Below are positions 50,491 through 61,714 of a stretch of DNA of 64,000 nt, piece after piece. Numbering within the stretch: the stretch's first letter is position 1; every line of letters starts with the position of its first letter. A program made the position numbers and the translations under genes. The notes below the pieces were generated by a model. The model saw only the letters and a program-made list of their open reading frames with translations. It was not told where the DNA came from and searched no databases. The stretch is from Marsupella aquatica (taxonomy: Eukaryota > Marchantiophyta), in the NCBI GenBank assembly GCA_973895155.1, contig OZ316892.1, positions 24,428,001-24,492,000 of the forward strand. The letters run 5' to 3'.

Positions 50491-51684
50491 TCAAAATGCA
50501 GCCCAGCCATTGTCTACTGCGATAACCGAACCATTCAAACCTTGCGATGCGTCTGAAGCGAGATGGATGACAGTCTTTGAAACGTCCTTGACATCGACGA
50601 ATACCGGATCCATAGCTGAAGTCAAGAGGGCGTTTGCCAATCCCGGTTCGTTGTAGCCCTGCGAAAAAGCAGATGAGATGTTCGTGTGCATCCCGCCCGG
50701 AAGAACCATGTTGCAGCGGATACCTTGCTTCATGTACGAGGCCGCAGTGTTTCTCGTCAGTCCAAGCAAGCCATGCTTACTCGCCGTGTACGCAGCACCT
50801 GTTCACGAGTGGGAATTCGTCAGCTGGCTGCAACACGGGCGTGTCAAATCGAATTTTCTTGTAACACAGACTTTAACGTAGATCAACAAATCGAAAAAGC
50901 GATGTCCATTGATTCGTCCTGCTTAATCGATTCATATCTCCACTATTAGAAAGCTCATTCCGTTCCGCTTGTAGAGCTACTGCGGGATGTCAGAAATTTA
51001 TTTCGATCGCAAGTTGTTGAGGTAAATCTGGACAGAAAAACCCTCGACAGATATTTCGGTGACAAAATTCGATATTAAAGCATAATCTGGCCAGACTCGC
51101 GGTGACAAACGACGCTGCGCAGTTTCCCATCCCGTGCGTGTCGAATTATTCCAAAATTTGAGCCACCGATTCTGTACTCAGTATGAAGAAGAAGAAAAAA
51201 CGGATGATCGATATCTACCTGCTGTTGCACCACGCATGGCAGCCACCGAGCCGATGTTGACGATATTGCCCGACGGAGGAGACTGCGCCAGGAAATGTCT
51301 CACCGCGTATCTGGACATGATGTAAGGGCCCGTGAGGTTGACGGCCATGACGCGGCTCCAGGTCGCCATGTCGAGGGAGTCCACGGGGTCGAATTTATCC
51401 ATGATCCCCGCGTTGTTGATCAGAACGTCGAGCCGGCCGAACTTCTGCACCGCGGCCTCGATGCCCTTGGCGGCAGACTGCTCGTCCGAGATCTCGACCT
51501 TGAGCGCCATGAAGGGGCCCTTCGCGCTGAGCTCGGTCTCGCAGTCTCCGAGCAGCGCTTCATTGATGTCGCAGGCGACGACATTGGCGCCGGCGCTCAA
51601 GCACGCAGTGGCAATTGCCTTGCCCAGTCCTCCAGCAGCTCCGGTGACGAGTACGGTCTTAGTCGCCAGCAATCCTGCGGCCAT
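50491..51684 (-). CDS. Short-chain dehydrogenase/reductase (classical SDR)
   Basis: NAD(P)-dependent oxidoreductase of the classical SDR family; the substrate cannot be told from sequence. Two exons, 51684-51219 and 50798-50491, split at phase 1 and join to a normal 257-aa SDR. The Rossmann motif TGAAGGLG is at 14-21. Asp39 ends the second beta strand (VVACDI), which favours NAD(H). NNAG is at 90-93, the catalytic Ser is Ser146 (IVNIGS), and the active-site YTASK puts Tyr159 and Lys163 just after the intron. The C terminus has the family's PGGMHT and GLNGSVIAVDNGW segments. No targeting peptide is evident, so it is probably cytosolic. Exon 1 is strikingly GC-rich against AT-rich flanks, and the protein reads like bacterial or fungal SDRs, so old horizontal transfer is conceivable. 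Confidence 0.95.
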
Positions 51685-52191
51685 TTCGACGAACTGGGCT
51701 GTTGGAAGACGAGGAATCGGCCCTCGTCACCTTTGAAGCCAAATGTGAAGCTCAAGGATTGAAGTTTGAAGAAGTTGATGCTCGTTCAAAGCTGCTCAAA
51801 TTTGCTCGAGCTCAAGCCAAGATTATAAGGCATGCTCACTTCTCACACGGGAGCATGATCCAAGGCCATCGCTGAAGTCCAATGTGAAGGCTGATCGATC
51901 GAAATGGCAGTGGCCTCGTCCACTTCGAAGTCAAAAGTGAAGCTCACTGATCGGAATTAAGGAGGTTGGGACTCATTCCACGCGCAGAATGAAGAGGTGT
52001 GCTGAGCGATCATGGTTGAAGTCAAGGAGGTTGAGACTCATTCCGCGTGAAAAATGAAAAGGTGTGCTGAGTGATCCTGATCGAGTGCTCAATCAACTGG
52101 AGGCCGAAGTCACTTCGCAAGATGGAGCATGGCACAATCCGAGCTTCCAAGGCACGCTGGGTTTTAGTTTCATCGTCGGTGCTCGATGGAC

Positions 52192-52264
52192 AAATTGAAC
52201 TATTTCAAACTGCCAAAAAGCATTTCGGTCGAGAAATTAAACTATTTCAAACTGCCAAAAAGCA
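52192..52264. repeat. 42-bp-spaced duplication
   Basis: CTATTTCAAACTGCCAAAAA occurs twice, preceded by AAATT-AA at 52192 and 52234. Confidence 0.85.
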
Positions 52265-52499
52265 GAACGCGCCAAAGCGGGAGACATTGCATTTTTGGAC
52301 TTTTCCTCGAAAGTCAATCTAAACGAATTTACCTCCATGGAATCTTCGCATTCCCAAGAGAATCTACTCATTCTCCATTAATAGAATTCACCCTTGCATG
52401 GAATCTTCTCGTTCCCGAGTGAATCTCCTCATTCCCAAGAAAGTGATGGATACCCCTAAAGCACATCAAATATGAGATGTAGGGTGTACAACATGAGTC

Positions 52500-52648
52500 C
52501 ATACCATGATAAATCTTTGTTGTTCCTTTTAAATCAATGAAAGCACACTTATATTAACACATTTTGATGCGTGATACCATGATAAATCTTTCTTGTTTCC
52601 TTTAATTCAATGAAAGCACACTTATATTAACACATTTTGATGCGTGAT
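52500..52648. repeat. 73-bp tandem duplication
   Basis: GATACCATGATAAATCTTT recurs at an offset of 73. Both copies continue through AATGAAAGCACACTTATATT and end TTTTGATGCGTGAT. Confidence 0.9.
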
Positions 52649-53352
52649 TACAGCAGGGAAAGTGATGCTCCCATGGACCATAACATTGGTCTTTGAAACC
52701 TCCTGGACCACATTTTACAAAAATAATTTTTGATGTTAATGAATTGAAATCTTTTGATGTTTTGAGTATGTGGTAGAAGAGTAGGTAAGTTACATTTCCT
52801 TCAAAGTGACAGTAAATTTGTGGCCATTTTGGGTGAGTTGTTCATTATGGAATGCGGGAAAATTAAGTCTAGATGGACCTCCATGTTGAACAGAACATAG
52901 TGCTCCCGTGGAGCATGGAAATTTTGGGCTTATAACTTGACAATTATGAGTCTTTAAGAAATTTTTAGATTTTCACCAGCAAGGCAACTAGAGAAGGAGG
53001 GGACATAACAAAAAACACAAGCATTAATATTTCATATTAATTAACACAATAAAAAAGCAATCTAATCAGATTTACCACTATGCATTCCAAAGTATAGGCC
53101 CATTTAAATGGGTGTGACAAACACTTCCAAAGTTTTGTGGAAAAAAAATAGGGCATGCTTTAATGATTGGTCGGCTTTAGAGAACAATAGTTCTATTTAA
53201 TTGTAAAAATATTTTCTTTGAAGCTTTTAAGGGTTTCTTAGTAAAGGATGGAAAATTTTAAAGAAAGGAAGGGTGTTGCAAACCAAAAAAAATCATTTAT
53301 AAGTCAGGGGTTAAACACTAAAACGTAACACATGATGTATGGCCCTCCATAT

Positions 53353-53440
53353 AGTGACCCCCCAGTACCCCCAGTATTAAAAGCTATAGTGACCCCAGTA
53401 TTAAAAGCTGTAGTGACCCCCAGTATTAAAAGCTATAATA
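53353..53440. repeat. Short tandem repeat, AGTGACCCCC-AGTATTAAAAGCTRT
   Basis: Three units begin near 53353, 53388 and 53412, the first with an internal extra CCCAGTACC. Confidence 0.8.
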
Positions 53441-53889
53441 TAAGGCTGAACCTTTTTATAGCATGTTTGTCTCTCTGTTTGTCTTTCTAGTTTACAATCC
53501 AAAAATGAAAGAATCTAGCCAAAGAGAAGGAATAAAATAGAAAGAGAATTGACTGAAAAAAGGATGTAGGGTTTCCAAGCAAGTAGGGTTCTAATAGGAC
53601 AATGAAAAAGGAAATGGGGAGGGCTTGTAGCAATTCAGGAGGATAAAGGAGACCTCCCTCAGTCTACAATCAGCAAGAATATTCATGTGTAATAATAACA
53701 GAAGTTTAATTGTAGGATGAAATAGTACAATATTGCATAAAATAATAATGAGAAAAAGAGGACACCAAAAGTAATGAAGGGGAACAAGGGGGGCTAACCT
53801 TCAAAAAGAGAAAAAAGAAAATAGAAAAGGAAACAAATTAAGAAAACAACCAATTTCATCATGTCAAACTTGTGTGATTGCCATAGCCC

Positions 53890-54130
53890 ATATTTTGCAT
53901 AATGTATCTTTTAACAAACAAATCTTTTATTCAACTATATATTTTTTGCATCAAGATATATTTCTCCATGATATCCTTAACTACACAATATCTTTTACAT
54001 AATGACATCTTTTGCGTAACATCTTTTACTTAATGACATCTTTTGCATAAAAATATCTTTGACTTAATGACGCCTTCAATACAAAAATATGCTTTATGCT
54101 ATGTCATCTTCTATGCGACACACTGGGATT
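53890..54130. repeat. Degenerate ~20-bp array, ATAATGACATCTTTTGC type (locus 1)
   Basis: Variants of AATGACATCTTTTRCWTAA follow one another (ATATCTTTTACATAATG, ACATCTTTTGCGTAAC, ACATCTTTTACTTAATG, ACATCTTTTGCATAAAAAT, ATATCTTTGACTTAATG). A related array is at 60310-60650. Downstream of both lies a CGAC/CAACGC-CGGGA-TGA-like stretch. Confidence 0.75.
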
Positions 54131-55184
54131 GAACTTGTAAATGCATGAAAAGAAGTGCAAGATCAATTGAGTTTCATTTATCACCTTACAATTGGTGAAC
54201 GACTTGTTTTAGTAAGGTGATAAATGAACAAGAAGATTGATTGATAAACGACTTTGCACTTATGGGATAATGTGCAGCCTACATAAGTACACGATTAAGT
54301 CTCTTCCAAAGTTCTTGCAGTTATGCCGGCCTGACTGCAATATTGCATTTCCATATTCGATACACTAATTGCTTGCTTGTGACAGTATGCCAAATGGAGA
54401 TGGTGGCAAAACCAAGAGTCCACTCGACTGAGCCCCATGGTGTAGTGGTCCGAGACTCCGAGATGTGTTTCGGTTCGCTTTGTAGAGGTCGACATATTCT
54501 CCTTCGTCGTCAGGAAATTTTTACGCTAGTCTGCCACAAGAGGACATCCGAAATGACGACACTCTAGGAAATTCTGTCCCTGTGGAGTTTGGCATGACTG
54601 TCATCTATCGGTTTGTCATTTTCTCAAGCTAACATGTTTTCTGCTACAATCTGATATATTTTCAGTTGTATTTCAGCAGTAAAACTCGCCAGGACCAATT
54701 CTCTGAGGATGAACGTTGAGAAAAAGCTCCCCGGCCAGGTAGGAATAAGACTGCGGGTCAACTGCGAGGTAAGGCCAGGTTGCATTGGTATGTCAAGAAA
54801 GTGGCAGGGTACACAGGGATCAAAATGCACAATGAGCTACATTTACGAGGAAAACATTAAACTCTTTCTAGGAAAGTGGACGCAGAATGTGGTCCTGGGA
54901 CCAGACAATGTTATATGATGTAGGCAAAGAATTTCATTCAAAAACTCACTGTGAGACAAGCTACACCTAGTGATCTCTACTGTTGAATCTAGGGGAATTT
55001 GCAACTTGACATCAATTGTCACTGCCACCAAATCGACGACAAAGCTATCTATAGGGACCATTATTAGGGGAATTCGATCATGGAGCACAAAAATGGCTGG
55101 AGCATGGTCATCAAAATTACAGGAGACTCTTGCTGGAATTTCCATTGCAAATGTAGCGATCTACTCCAATACACTTTCTCTAGA

Positions 55185-56965
55185 CTATCCGATGGCTCCC
55201 AAGATGGACACCGTTACGCCTATATTGGGCTTTCTTGTTTGCAGGTTGGTGGCGTCAACATCTGCATACATCCCAAACGACAAAAATGGATTTGCTTGAT
55301 GTTCAAGCACTGCTGCCAAAACTCCCGTGTTGTCTATCCTTGCTCTAATTGTCGTCTGCTGGTCAATGCGGTGAGATCCACCAATTGTTGTTGAAGTCAC
55401 CTGCTTCTCCAGCTTGTGGTTTATGTGTCCCCCAATAGTGGTGTTGGGATTCACAACATGAGTTACATAGGCATCCAACATATTTTCCTTGAAAGGATCA
55501 TAGAGAAGGGCTGCTGATAAGTCTGACCTCAGATACCCAAGCCCTGGTCACAGAAGTGGTGAAAAAGATAAGTACGGAGCTCTTGCAGAGGTGCACAGGG
55601 CTTAGCTCCTGTTCTGAGTTTTTGCCTAAATTAAATCACACTGTTAACAAAGCCACTCGGGAAGCTTGAATCTCATCAAAAGTCCAGCACAAGTTCAACC
55701 GGTGACTAAGAATATTTCTCACCAAATTGTGCGTTCGTTACTTCTTTCGTTGCACTGTTGTAGAGAGCCGAGCCACCTAGAGAAAGTCTCTCAGATCCCA
55801 CGTTTGCAGATAAGTGTACCATTGGTTTGCTCTTCAAACCAAACACGGTGGCATCAAGAGCAGCATTATTGAGCTGATAATGCACCTGCGAATAACCCCA
55901 CGAATTTTTAGAATGTCATAGGACGAAAACTGTTGCTCCAAACACTTTGGATCAACTGGCCCACAATACTGCTTTTCAAACCATCAAAATAAGTACTGGT
56001 TCTTTTTTTCAGGCTGGTAAAAATCTTGCAAGAAAGAGCCACGTACTCTTCTGCAAGGGGAAGTGAATGCAAAGGAAAGTCGTAAGAGGTTGGGACATTA
56101 TCTAAGAACAGAAACGCAGGTCTAAGTTGAAATAATAGAGTGGTTACCTGTGCTTTGCCTAGCTCACTAGCTCCCGGAAGAACTGTTGATAATGTAGCTT
56201 TCAGACCAGGTGCGATGTTCTCATAAGTCGTACTAGCGGTAATCTGGGACCATGGAAATAAATTGTCAATCCAGAACTTTCACAAATTTCAACATCACTA
56301 CTTTCGCATTCAGTCCAATCCAGAAAGGTATTCGTACCCCGTGATCGCTTCTTACCCGCTACTCTTCTCAAAAATAAGGTTTTGGTAAGTGCCCAACTTG
56401 GGCATATTCGTCGTGGGTGGATGAAATCGATATCCAATACTGCTAATTGATTTCCCTCTAATCATACCCCACAAGAGTTTTTCAATGAACCGGCCCATTC
56501 ATGTCCCATCTTCATGACCATCATTTCGTCATAACTCTGCGGTGGCAAGCACTTCATCCAATCTTGAAAGATAAAAAATCTAGGTAGAGCGGATCCCGAA
56601 TGCAAACATTGATTGACAGCTATTGGGAGTGGAACGAAAAAACAGAATGCAGTCAATCCGTTGGCGAGAAAAACCTGACTGAGGGTGCTCAAGCTGATCT
56701 CGGACTGTGTCCCAGCAGACTTGAAAGTTGTAGTCATAAGCCCAATCACGCTGCCCTGCGTCAGAGTAGCCGTACTGGACAGGAGCAGACCTCCAGGGCC
56801 CACACACGACACCATGACCATGTGACCAGTCGAGAATCCCCTGTACAGCAGATCCTTGGTCTGCTTCCCCAGATCGGCGAATGAGTGTGGCCTTCCTAAC
56901 AAGACATGTATTGGCTCCTTTTTCTGCTCATCAGTGTAAGAAACCTCCCCTTCAGAACCCCCCAT
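55185..56965 (-). CDS. Divergent mitochondrial outer-membrane porin (VDAC)
   Basis: Voltage-dependent anion channel: a 19-strand beta barrel that passes metabolites across the outer mitochondrial membrane. Exons: 56965-56675, 56243-56148, 55885-55723, 55543-55185. Phases agree and the product is 302 aa. Family landmarks: FADLGKQTKDLLYRGF (matches the plant DIGKKARDLLYKDY segment), NIAPGLKA with the GLK triplet, LSANVGSERLSLGGSALYN, SDLSAALLYDPFKENM, and the C-terminal half with TTIGGSHRIDQQTTIRARIDNTGVLAAVL, which parallels TVGTQHALDPLTTVKARVNNAGVANAL in plant VDACs. It is about 26 residues longer than the usual 276, because ~30 charged residues precede the first helix. The last residues, VSILGAIG, replace the usual ALALKP. 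ATG 56965 is the first in frame. Identity to ordinary plant VDAC looks low, so it may be a specialised paralogue. Confidence 0.9.
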
Positions 56966-57065
56966 CTTTGCTTCCTGCCGCACTGCCTAAGATACCACAC
57001 AGCCAACAAACACCTGTAGAGCATAATTGCCACCGGACTGAATCAACAATTCAGCTGGAATAATC

Positions 57066-57372
57066 GATTGCCAAATCAACACCAACTGCAAACGACTAAG
57101 AAGTGGCCCGGACACATTGAATAGAATCTCAATCGTCGCCCCTCCCAAAACAGAGCTCCTACAATGATTGCCAAATCAAAACTCAACTTCAAATGACTTA
57201 AGGGGTGGTCCGGACAAAATAACCAGAATCTCAATCGTCACTTGTCCCCACAAAGAGCTCCTACAATTGATTGCCAAATCAAAACTCCAACTGCAACTGA
57301 CAAAGGAGTGGCCCGGACGCGATGAACAGAATCTCAATATTCACCTGTCCCAAACGAGAGCTCCCGAAGCTA
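57066..57372. repeat. Tandem repeat, three copies of ~101 bp, upstream of VDAC
   Basis: GATTGCCAAATCAA starts at 57066, 57166 and 57269. Each copy carries AACTGCAA-TGAC or a close variant, GTGG-CCGGAC, AGAATCTCAAT and GAGCTCC. The array begins about 100 bases upstream of the VDAC start codon. Confidence 0.88.
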
Positions 57373-58381
57373 GTGACGGGTATTTGCCAAAACTATCCGA
57401 TGCCCCTCAAGAAACAGTGACAAAACCCCAATTTCAATCAATTCAACAGACGCAGCTGCAATTTAAAGCTTCCAAGTCTGCAAGAAAAACTCCGATCGGG
57501 GCCTGTTGTACTGCCTGCAGTCTCCAATTTTCGTGCTCCCAACAGCTCCTCTCTGAAACTGGGTTAACTCGGAAACAGAGACAGGTAGTTCCACCCGAAT
57601 CTCAATCAACCCAGCCTACCCAGCTTCGACTTCGAACTTCCACCAAATCTGCAAGAAGCAACTCCACTTCAGGGGCTATTGTGCTGCCTACCCTTTCCAG
57701 TCGTCGCGCCCCGAACTCCCTTCTGAAATCGGATTAGATTGTGGCTCCAATTTCTGTCTGTTGCCTTGCATCCCTTGGCTGTCGCAAAGGAATGCGAATC
57801 TGAGCGCTTGCGAGAGGAGAGGAGAGGAGAGGAGAGGTTTTCGAATCCAGAAGACTGATTACACTGTAAACCGAGTGAATTTTAATCTACGGCCAGAAAT
57901 CCGCTCACGACTGTAAAGATCCCGACAGGCCGTCGATCCTAGCATCCGTGAAATGTGGTAGTCTCCAAGGGAATTACAACTTTGGGACACGTTGGGGGAA
58001 GTTGGACACGTGGGTTGTTGTTCTTGCGCCAAGTCCTTTACCATTCCATCATTACACCTGGTCCAAAGCGACGAACATGCATTTTACACCTATGCGTTCC
58101 CATAGTAGGAGTAACAGCGTGGCTCTGGGGCCAGTGGGTCTACATATTTGCACAACATGGACACTCTTGATACTCCTGTTCATGGGTATTACTAGACTGC
58201 CACTTTCTTTTGACAAATATCAAGATTTTGCACCTACGTTTTTAGATTAATGAATATAATTCTCACTTTTTTCTGTCACTGTTTATTTAGGTTTGATGAC
58301 ATCACCTTGGTTAACTACAGAACATCCTATGGCCTTGGGATCACCACATCGGTGTAATGGGACTACTGAATTCTCCTCAGC

Positions 58382-58643
58382 CCCTGACTGCTTTGGGTGG
58401 GGCATTGGGCCCTGGTTTAACAGTCTCTTTCCCCTGGTCTGGATCAAGTCAGATTGCTGGGTATGACCCCCTTGTGGTTATGCTAGAGAGGCGCATGCTC
58501 CGGAGTAGAACCCTGACTGCTTTGGATGGGGCTTTGGGCCCTGGTTTAACAGTCTCTTTCCCTTGGTCTCGGTCAAGTTAGATTTCTGGGTATGACGTCA
58601 CCGCCTTGTGGTATGCTACAGAGGCGCATGCTCCGGAGTAGAA
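58382..58643. repeat. 129-bp tandem duplication
   Basis: CCCTGACTGCTTTGG starts at 58382 and 58511. Both copies run through GGCCCTGGTTTAACAGTCTC to GGCGCATGCTCCGGAGTAGA with few differences. Confidence 0.92.
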
Positions 58644-59198
58644 CGTCTAAGTATCCATTGTTGGATGGGTCTGCTTTCGGATTCCAGGCCAGAAAAAATG
58701 GACCATATGAATGAAAGGAAGCAGAAGGGGTGGAAGTGGTGACAAAGCAGGCATGAAAGGAAGACAGAGTGATAAGCTTTCAAGGCCAAAGACAGAAAGA
58801 CAAAGAAACTGGAGAAGACGAAGCAGTACACAAAGCCACATAAGAAGGAAGAGTACAACAAGAAGGGCGAGTAATTTCATCCAGGTTTGAGCAATATTAG
58901 CAATATTAATAAGTTTTGATTCTATAAAGGCAAAACCAAAACATTGTTCTCTTGCATTTTGTCTTACTAATTTTGAAAATGATGTATACACGGAAAACGG
59001 ACCCTACTACACTTACAGGCCTGAGCATTTTTTTCCTAACCTTAGTAAAGGATAATGTGTCTAAAGAGGTAAACATAGATGTTGACAGCGGCCTTCTTCT
59101 CCAAGAATACCCTGAAAAATACAAAGTGAAAATCCACTCAGGGCATTGAAACTCCAGTAGCCATGACAAAACCTAGATCCACAGTAAGCTTCATTGAT

Positions 59199-59288
59199 AA
59201 TAGTACCATTTTCCATTAATTGTGGAGCAAAGTGACACCACCATTAATAGTACCATTTTACTGAAATTGTGGAGCAAAGTGGCACTCT
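59199..59288. repeat. 47-bp tandem duplication
   Basis: AATAGTACCATTTT followed by AATTGTGGAGCAAAGTG-CAC occurs at 59199 and 59246. Confidence 0.85.
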
Positions 59289-60309
59289 AGAGGAGAAGAA
59301 TGAGTGTGAATGTGAATGTGAGAAAGAGAGAAATCTTGGACACTGCCCCTTTTATATGGCCAGAATGCCCTGACAAATAGAAGGGTAAAAATCACAATTG
59401 AAGGGCACTACATCACACCTGCCCATATAAAGTGGCCTATCTATTGCTCATTCCTGCCCCTGGTGAACATTGTACTCACAAGCCCATGGTGCATATATTA
59501 CTCACTGTAAAAAATGGAGCCCAATAAAAAGTGGAACCCAAGTCTACTCCTAGTGAACCTGAATGGTGTGCGGTGTATATTATTTGTAGCTCTTATATAG
59601 ATAGTACTAGAAGCTCATTGTTCTCACATGCCCCTAGTGCATATCAAACTCACCATAAAAATGGAGCCCAATAAGAAAGTGGAGCCCAAGGCTACTCTAC
59701 CCGAGACTCTACCGTCTTCTCCAAACAACTCTTGGGCGTTCTGTTTAAATATTGGCATTGTATTTGAGTTGGACACTCTGTTTGAGTTTTGACTCTAAAC
59801 TGTCCTCCTTTGAGCACAAACAGCAAAAAATTCATGAACCGTGTGAAATATGAGCACTCAAACACAAAGCCAAATATATTAAAACACAACTCTCATTTTC
59901 AAACACAATGTCATTACCTCCTATAATACAAGGTCCGGCTGCCGTGCCAATGTTTTTTGGAAGGAACCAAAGCAACGAGAAAACACAAAAACTGGAAAAA
60001 AGAAAAAGAGATAGGGGAGAAAATGGAGGGGGGAGTATGACTATATGAAGGAGGATTTGTCCTCCTCTATACTACCACCTGTCAGGCTACTTTGCCCCAA
60101 TTACACAAAGCCCCAAAAGTGGTTAATAAGTATACTATTTGTGACATTTGACTCAAACTGAAATAACACCAGTTACACAAAGGGATCAATATTTGTGACA
60201 TTACCAACAAACACATTTTTGAGAGTCAAGTGGACCAATCTTACACATTTTTTTCTTGAAGGTATAGCCTCTTATAAGCCTATCCCCAAGTGTTTGCCTT
60301 TGATCTCTT

Positions 60310-60650
60310 GTAGATAACAATGGCTTTTCTATCATGACATCTTAGTGCAAGACATCTTTTGTACAACATTTTTTACTCTATGTAATCCTAAACACAACAT
60401 TCTCTTTTGTGGAACGATATCTTTGTATGCAATGACATCTTTTACACAAGTATCTCTTTTGCCAAACAACTTTTGTTATGCAACAACATCTTTTCCTCCA
60501 TAACATTAACAATATCTTTTTTGTAACAACTTCTTTTATGCAATGAAATCTTTTGTGCAACAACATTTCTACACATCGACATCTTTGCATAGCAACATCT
60601 TATGCATTGATATCTTTTATGCCACACCATCTTTTGTGCAACGCGCCGGG
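60310..60650. repeat. Degenerate ~20-bp array, ACATCTTTTGTGCAACA type (locus 2)
   Basis: About fifteen variants of CAACATCTTTTGYRCAA follow one another (ACATCTTTTGTACAAC, GATATCTTTGTATGCAATG, ACATCTTTTACACAAG, ACATCTTTTCCTCC, AAATCTTTTGTGCAACA, CATCTTATGCATTG). It is the same family as the array at 53890. Confidence 0.75.
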
Positions 60651-60674
60651 AATGAGCTAGCCCGTGAGCTAGTT

Positions 60675-61010
60675 CAAATATAAAAAATGAAAACATATAA
60701 TCAAAACTCAAATATAACAATCCTCTTGCACTTTTTCAATAGAGCGCCCATGGCCCACTACTTCAATACATTTCAAACACAATGTCATTCAAAAATATAA
60801 AAACTGACAACATATAATCAAAACTCAAATATAACAATCCTCTTGCACGTTTTCAATAGAGCACCCATGGCCCACTACTTCAATACATTTCAAACACAAT
60901 GTCATTCAAAAATATAAAAACTGACAACATATAATCAAAACTCAAATATAATGACCCCCTTGCACTATTTCAATCGAGTGCCCATGGCCCAATATTTCAA
61001 TACAAGTCGC
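60675..61010. repeat. 117-bp tandem repeat, three copies
   Basis: CATATAATCAAAACTCAAAT starts at 60694, 60811 and 60928, a period of exactly 117 both times. Each copy continues through CTTGCAC-TTTTCAAT, GAG-GCCCATGGCCCA and TTCAATACA. Confidence 0.92.
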
Positions 61011-61134
61011 TGCTGTTGTGTGAAAGTGAATGTTGTGCAGTGTTGTATATTACTCGTAGCTCTTGCACAGATAGTACTATATTCAATATAGAATCATATT
61101 CAATAAGACAAAATAGAAATGTATTAGGAGAACA

Positions 61135-61714
61135 TGCTATATACTAGAAGCTGTGTCGGCTAAACATACCTTTTCTGCACTCTTGCATTGAGCAAAAGAA
61201 TCAATCTTGAACGAGATGTCCTTCAACTATGGTACTTGGGCTGGCCTGTGGGTGATACATGAAAAAATCAACTGCCACTGGTTCCTCCACGTCCGTCGCT
61301 AATATCCTTCCATGCTCAGGTTTGGAAACTGCATTGGAGACTGACTCATTGAGTGTCATTGCTCAATCATGGACCCACTGATAGGAACCCCGCCAGAACC
61401 TAATCACTGGCAGGTCTTTAGGAGTTTGCTGCTCCCACTACAGTCTCTAAATCACTTGTTTAGTTGTTCCCTTTCCTTTGTTTAGTTGTTCCCTTTGGGG
61501 GACCCAGCTTCTTCCCTGGTTCCAGCCCCTCGGGTTTTAGCATGGACCTCTGGTCCCCTGGGTTGGTGCCTTTTTGGGCACTCCTTTGTGTATGGAATTG
61601 TTCTTTCGAGGCAACCAAAAACAAAACATAAAAGCAATCTTGCTATATGCTAGAAGCTGTGTCGGCTAAACATACCTTTTCTGCTCTCTCGCATTTAGCG
61701 AAAGAAGCAATCTG
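61135..61714. repeat. Spaced direct repeat (~73 bp, 506 bp apart)
   Basis: TGCTATATACTAGAAGCTGTG at 61135 recurs at 61641 with one change. Both copies continue GTCGGCTAAACATACC and TTTTCTGC-CTC. The interval between them includes the LINE-tail-like segment. Confidence 0.85.

Larger units (their letters stand above)
51685..55184. other. Intergenic region, mostly AT-rich repeats
   Basis: 51.7-52.1 kb is the upstream region of the dehydrogenase gene, with repeated TGTGAAGCTCA and AAGGAGGTTG-GACTCATTCC segments; a reverse-strand TATAATC lies near 51825. 52.2-54.2 kb is AT-rich with several tandem repeats. 54.2-55.18 kb is partly the 3' region of VDAC. No additional gene is supported. Confidence 0.5.

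Noticed and set aside
51295-51762. 155- and 134-codon plus-strand frames opposite the SDR gene
   Set aside because: They are antisense shadows of the GC-rich SDR exon 1, which carries clear catalytic motifs on the minus strand.
54430-54490. tRNA-like A-box (ATGGTGTAGTGGTCC) and GGTTCG motif
   Set aside because: The spacing between the A-box and B-box-like motif is too short and no cloverleaf can be drawn; at best it is a fragment of a tRNA-derived SINE.
57168-57737. 189-codon plus-strand frame upstream of VDAC
   Set aside because: Its first part translates the ~101-bp tandem repeat and the rest is Gln/Ser/Thr-rich low complexity; it overlaps the likely VDAC promoter.
53890-60650. Regular short arrays considered as a CRISPR-like structure
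   Set aside because: The units are degenerate, have no unique spacers and lie in a eukaryotic genome.
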